Shown here in pieces: positions 26,455-28,112 of a stretch of DNA of 28,112 nt. The notes below the pieces were generated by a model. That model saw only the letters and a program-made list of their open reading frames with translations. It was not told the DNA's origin and did no database searches. Origin of the DNA: Chrysophaeum taylorii (Eukaryota > Sar > Pelagophyceae > Pelagomonadales > Pelagomonadaceae). The stretch's first letter is position 1, and each line of letters begins with the position of its first letter. Location of the stretch: contig JAQMWT010000080.1 in the NCBI GenBank assembly GCA_029834535.1, positions 1 to 28,112 on the forward strand, given 5' to 3'. The position numbers were made by a program, and so were the translations under genes.

Positions 26455-27430
26455 GAGGAATTGCAGCTTGACGAAACACGGATTTGTCCGTTTTCAGGGT
26501 TGAGACGACGTCGGCATGATGGTCAACGTGGGGAGACGAGCGGGTTTTGCGCGTTGGCGCAACAAGATATAAAGTATTTGCGGCGGCACGGTTCCCACTT
26601 GTGGTGCTCGTGGGGTTCCAATAGAAGGTAGCATTCAGCGCCGAAGATCTTGAGCATGTCATGCTGGGGAGTGCTCAGTTGGTTGTAGAGCAGCTGTTGC
26701 GGACTCAGGATGGCAATGATGGCTGGTTCCACGATCTTTGAGCCACGATAATGAGCATTAAGGAGAGAACGAAGGCGAGTTGAGGAGGCGGAGGCGATGA
26801 AGCCGATGGCCGACTCAACTTCAAAGTTAAAGTGGTGCATGTACGGCGGGAAGCGATGAGCTGAATGCCTTTATCGACGCGGTACGGGGCGGTAATGTGC
26901 TGGCTAAAATAGGGCTTGAAGGCATCAGAGAAGAGGGTGAGCACGCGCACGTTGAGTTGTGTACGACAGTCATACACAAAGTCCAGAGCTTGAGTGAACT
27001 CCGTGGCGTTGGTGGTGCGTGTAAAGTACACCAAGAGAAATTTCGAGATAAGTTCCTTGAAGAAAAAAATATGTGTGAAGCCTCCCCATTCTGATGGGAT
27101 TGTCACATAGCCGCCGTCGCACGAACAGACTTCGCCGGCTTTGTGAGTTTGCTCAAAGAGGGCTTGGTCGGATTGAAGTGCTTGTGCGGGTGGCGCTTGT
27201 TATGTGCGATGCAGTCGGTGCATAAGTCGCGATACGGTAGGTCAGAGGCAGAGAAGCCAGGGCGAGCCAGTACGTTGGGGGCCTTGGCTGCAACGTTGTC
27301 GGGGCAGTGGTGCACCCGGTGGAGCGATTGGCACGTTCTTTGGCGCTTTGTGCATTCAGCAGATCCGTGTGCGAAGACTTACGACGAATGGGATGAGCGG
27401 GGATATGACGTTTTGCGCCGAACATCGAAC
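26455..27430 (-). pseudogene. Ty1/copia integrase, element B, frame-broken
   Basis: Minus-strand pieces give the family order. The zinc-binding segment is HRVHHCPDN and then CTDCIAHNKRH (about 27330-27220). The catalytic core has CSCDGGYVTIPSEWGGFTHI (first Asp, about 27130-27070), LTLFSDAFKPYF (second Asp, about 26930) and FNFEVESAIG (Glu, about 26820), with about 36 residues between the last two. The C-terminal part is MLKIFGAECYLLLEPHEHHK (about 26670-26600). The pieces lie in several frames, so the copy as read cannot make the enzyme, but all catalytic residues are present. Integrase would insert the cDNA in the nucleus. Confidence 0.8.
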
Positions 27431-27530
27431 TTGAGTTCGGTGTCCAAGGCAGGAAGCGGCAGGTTGTGCGTCGTCATCCCGGTAGCAGCAGTAGGTCACT
27501 TTGAGGTGCATCCTCATCATCACGTATGAG

Positions 27531-27576
27531 GTATCTTCGTAGGACGAAGATACATAGTTTAACGACATTTCGGTCA
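27531..27576 (-). repeat. Motif copy F with adjacent perfect 10-bp hairpin
   Basis: Motif F (27555-27576, minus strand) has the core GACCGAAATGTCGTTAAAC followed by TAT, reading T-E-M-S-L-N-Y, upstream of the integrase. Directly beside it GTATCTTCGT and ACGAAGATAC (27531-27540 and 27544-27553) form a perfect stem with a 3-base loop. Confidence 0.85.
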
Positions 27577-27599
27577 ACAGTTGCTGGAATGCACGTCAT

Positions 27600-28112
27600 G
27601 CCGCTTGTGCCAAAAAGACGTATCTGTGCTGCACGTGGTGGAGGCCGATCAAAGGTCATGAAGTGGATACATAGGATTTCTTCGTCACGGCAGCAGTATG
27701 TTGGAAGGTAGGGTCCAACATGGATTTAATATCGGCAACGAGGAGCGAAAGGTGCTTGCGCGCAGTGCTGTACGTACCGGCAGGCGAGCATTGCTGAGCA
27801 TGTCGCAGCAAAGGTCGTGGCGAAGAGACAAGAGGAAGATTCCTGTTGTTTGGTGTGGTTGTTAGCACGAATCAACTCCGGTCGAGTAGATAGCGTAGTT
27901 TCCCGTTGCGAGGGTCGAGTAAATAATGTTTGCATACCCTCGGACGGTGGGCAATGGAGCAAGCATGGTGGATTTTAGAGCCGAGTTTGCGGTCACTTCC
28001 ACGAAATACCTATATAGCGACTATGAGATAAGTGGTGATCTTCCAGAGCAAAATGAGAACCTTGTAGTCCAAGAATTGTCGGTGGCCTTGTAGGTAAGGC
28101 AGCCGACATCAC
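27600..28112. other. Upstream part of copia element B, not resolved
   Basis: By position this should hold the protease and gag end of element B on the minus strand. Short minus-strand frames exist (for example 27962-27726 and a frame with PTVRGYANIIYSTLATGNYA near 27950-27880), but I see no DSG or DTG protease triad and no CCHC knuckle. Frame breaks probably divide it. Confidence 0.35.

Larger units (their letters stand above)
21203..28112 (-). mobile_element. Ty1/copia element B (minus strand), 5' end beyond the window
   Basis: In minus-strand order it has an upstream part not identified (28112-27600), integrase (about 27430-26450), a 400-residue linker domain, RT and RNase H (to 23596), ORFX remnant (23511-22043), polypurine tract and LTR. 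The 5' LTR, gag and protease are off the edge or not recognisable. There are several frame changes, but RT-RNase H is a single long open frame of 531 codons, so the copy is not ancient. Confidence 0.85.

Overview
The window is eukaryotic and made almost entirely of transposable elements. I see no intact single-copy host gene, no rRNA, no tRNA and no CRISPR. The evidence is a Ty3/gypsy integrase tail, a non-LTR retrotransposon present as one long copy, one truncated copy and several 3'-end scraps, three decayed PIF1/Helitron-type helicase fragments, and two Ty1/copia elements lying tail to tail. The host is probably a microbial eukaryote (fungus, oomycete or similar), but I cannot place it. CCCTAA-like tracts near some junctions suggest, weakly, a subtelomeric or transposon-rich region.

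Layout. 1-430: PIF1-like helicase C-terminal fragment (+). 500-2413: end of a Ty3/gypsy pol (zinc finger, DDE core, GPY/F) with one in-frame TAG. 2710-2830: a short 3' end of the non-LTR element. 3295-4290: a 13-bp repeat cluster and a decayed helicase (-). 4303-11452: long non-LTR copy 1, with hydrophobic N-terminus, low-complexity P/S/A stretches, Arg-rich IQ-like repeats, a RING-like finger, reverse transcriptase and a C-terminal PD-(D/E)XK-type endonuclease, broken by about nine frame changes. 11460-12430 repeats the helicase block and 12539-14938 is copy 2, truncated inside the RT. 14968-15745: a long imperfect inverted repeat. 15746-16560: mostly unassigned. 16560-16830: a cluster of TGACCAAACTT-like words.

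16835-20454 and 21203-28112 hold two copia elements in opposite orientation. Each has pol, then an extra ORF of unknown function (called ORFX here), then a polypurine tract and an LTR of about 310 bp. Pol is very similar between the two but ORFX has diverged strongly. A 22-bp sequence recurs six times in these two elements and nowhere else that I found. In four places it encodes T-S-L-N-Y in an open frame, close to predicted polyprotein domain boundaries. In the other two, at the pol/ORFX junction of each element, the Tyr codon is TAG. This motif together with the fast-evolving ORFX is the best candidate for something undescribed.

How the pieces work together: the non-LTR copies begin and end in GACA repeats, which suggests insertion into that microsatellite, including the tails of earlier copies. 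The two copia insertions enclose a 748-bp stretch with an unrecognised open frame on the minus strand. A 367-bp SINE-like insertion with 19-bp direct repeats later split the minus-strand copia LTR. Many coding breaks coincide with homopolymer-length differences, so some may be sequencing or assembly errors rather than true decay.
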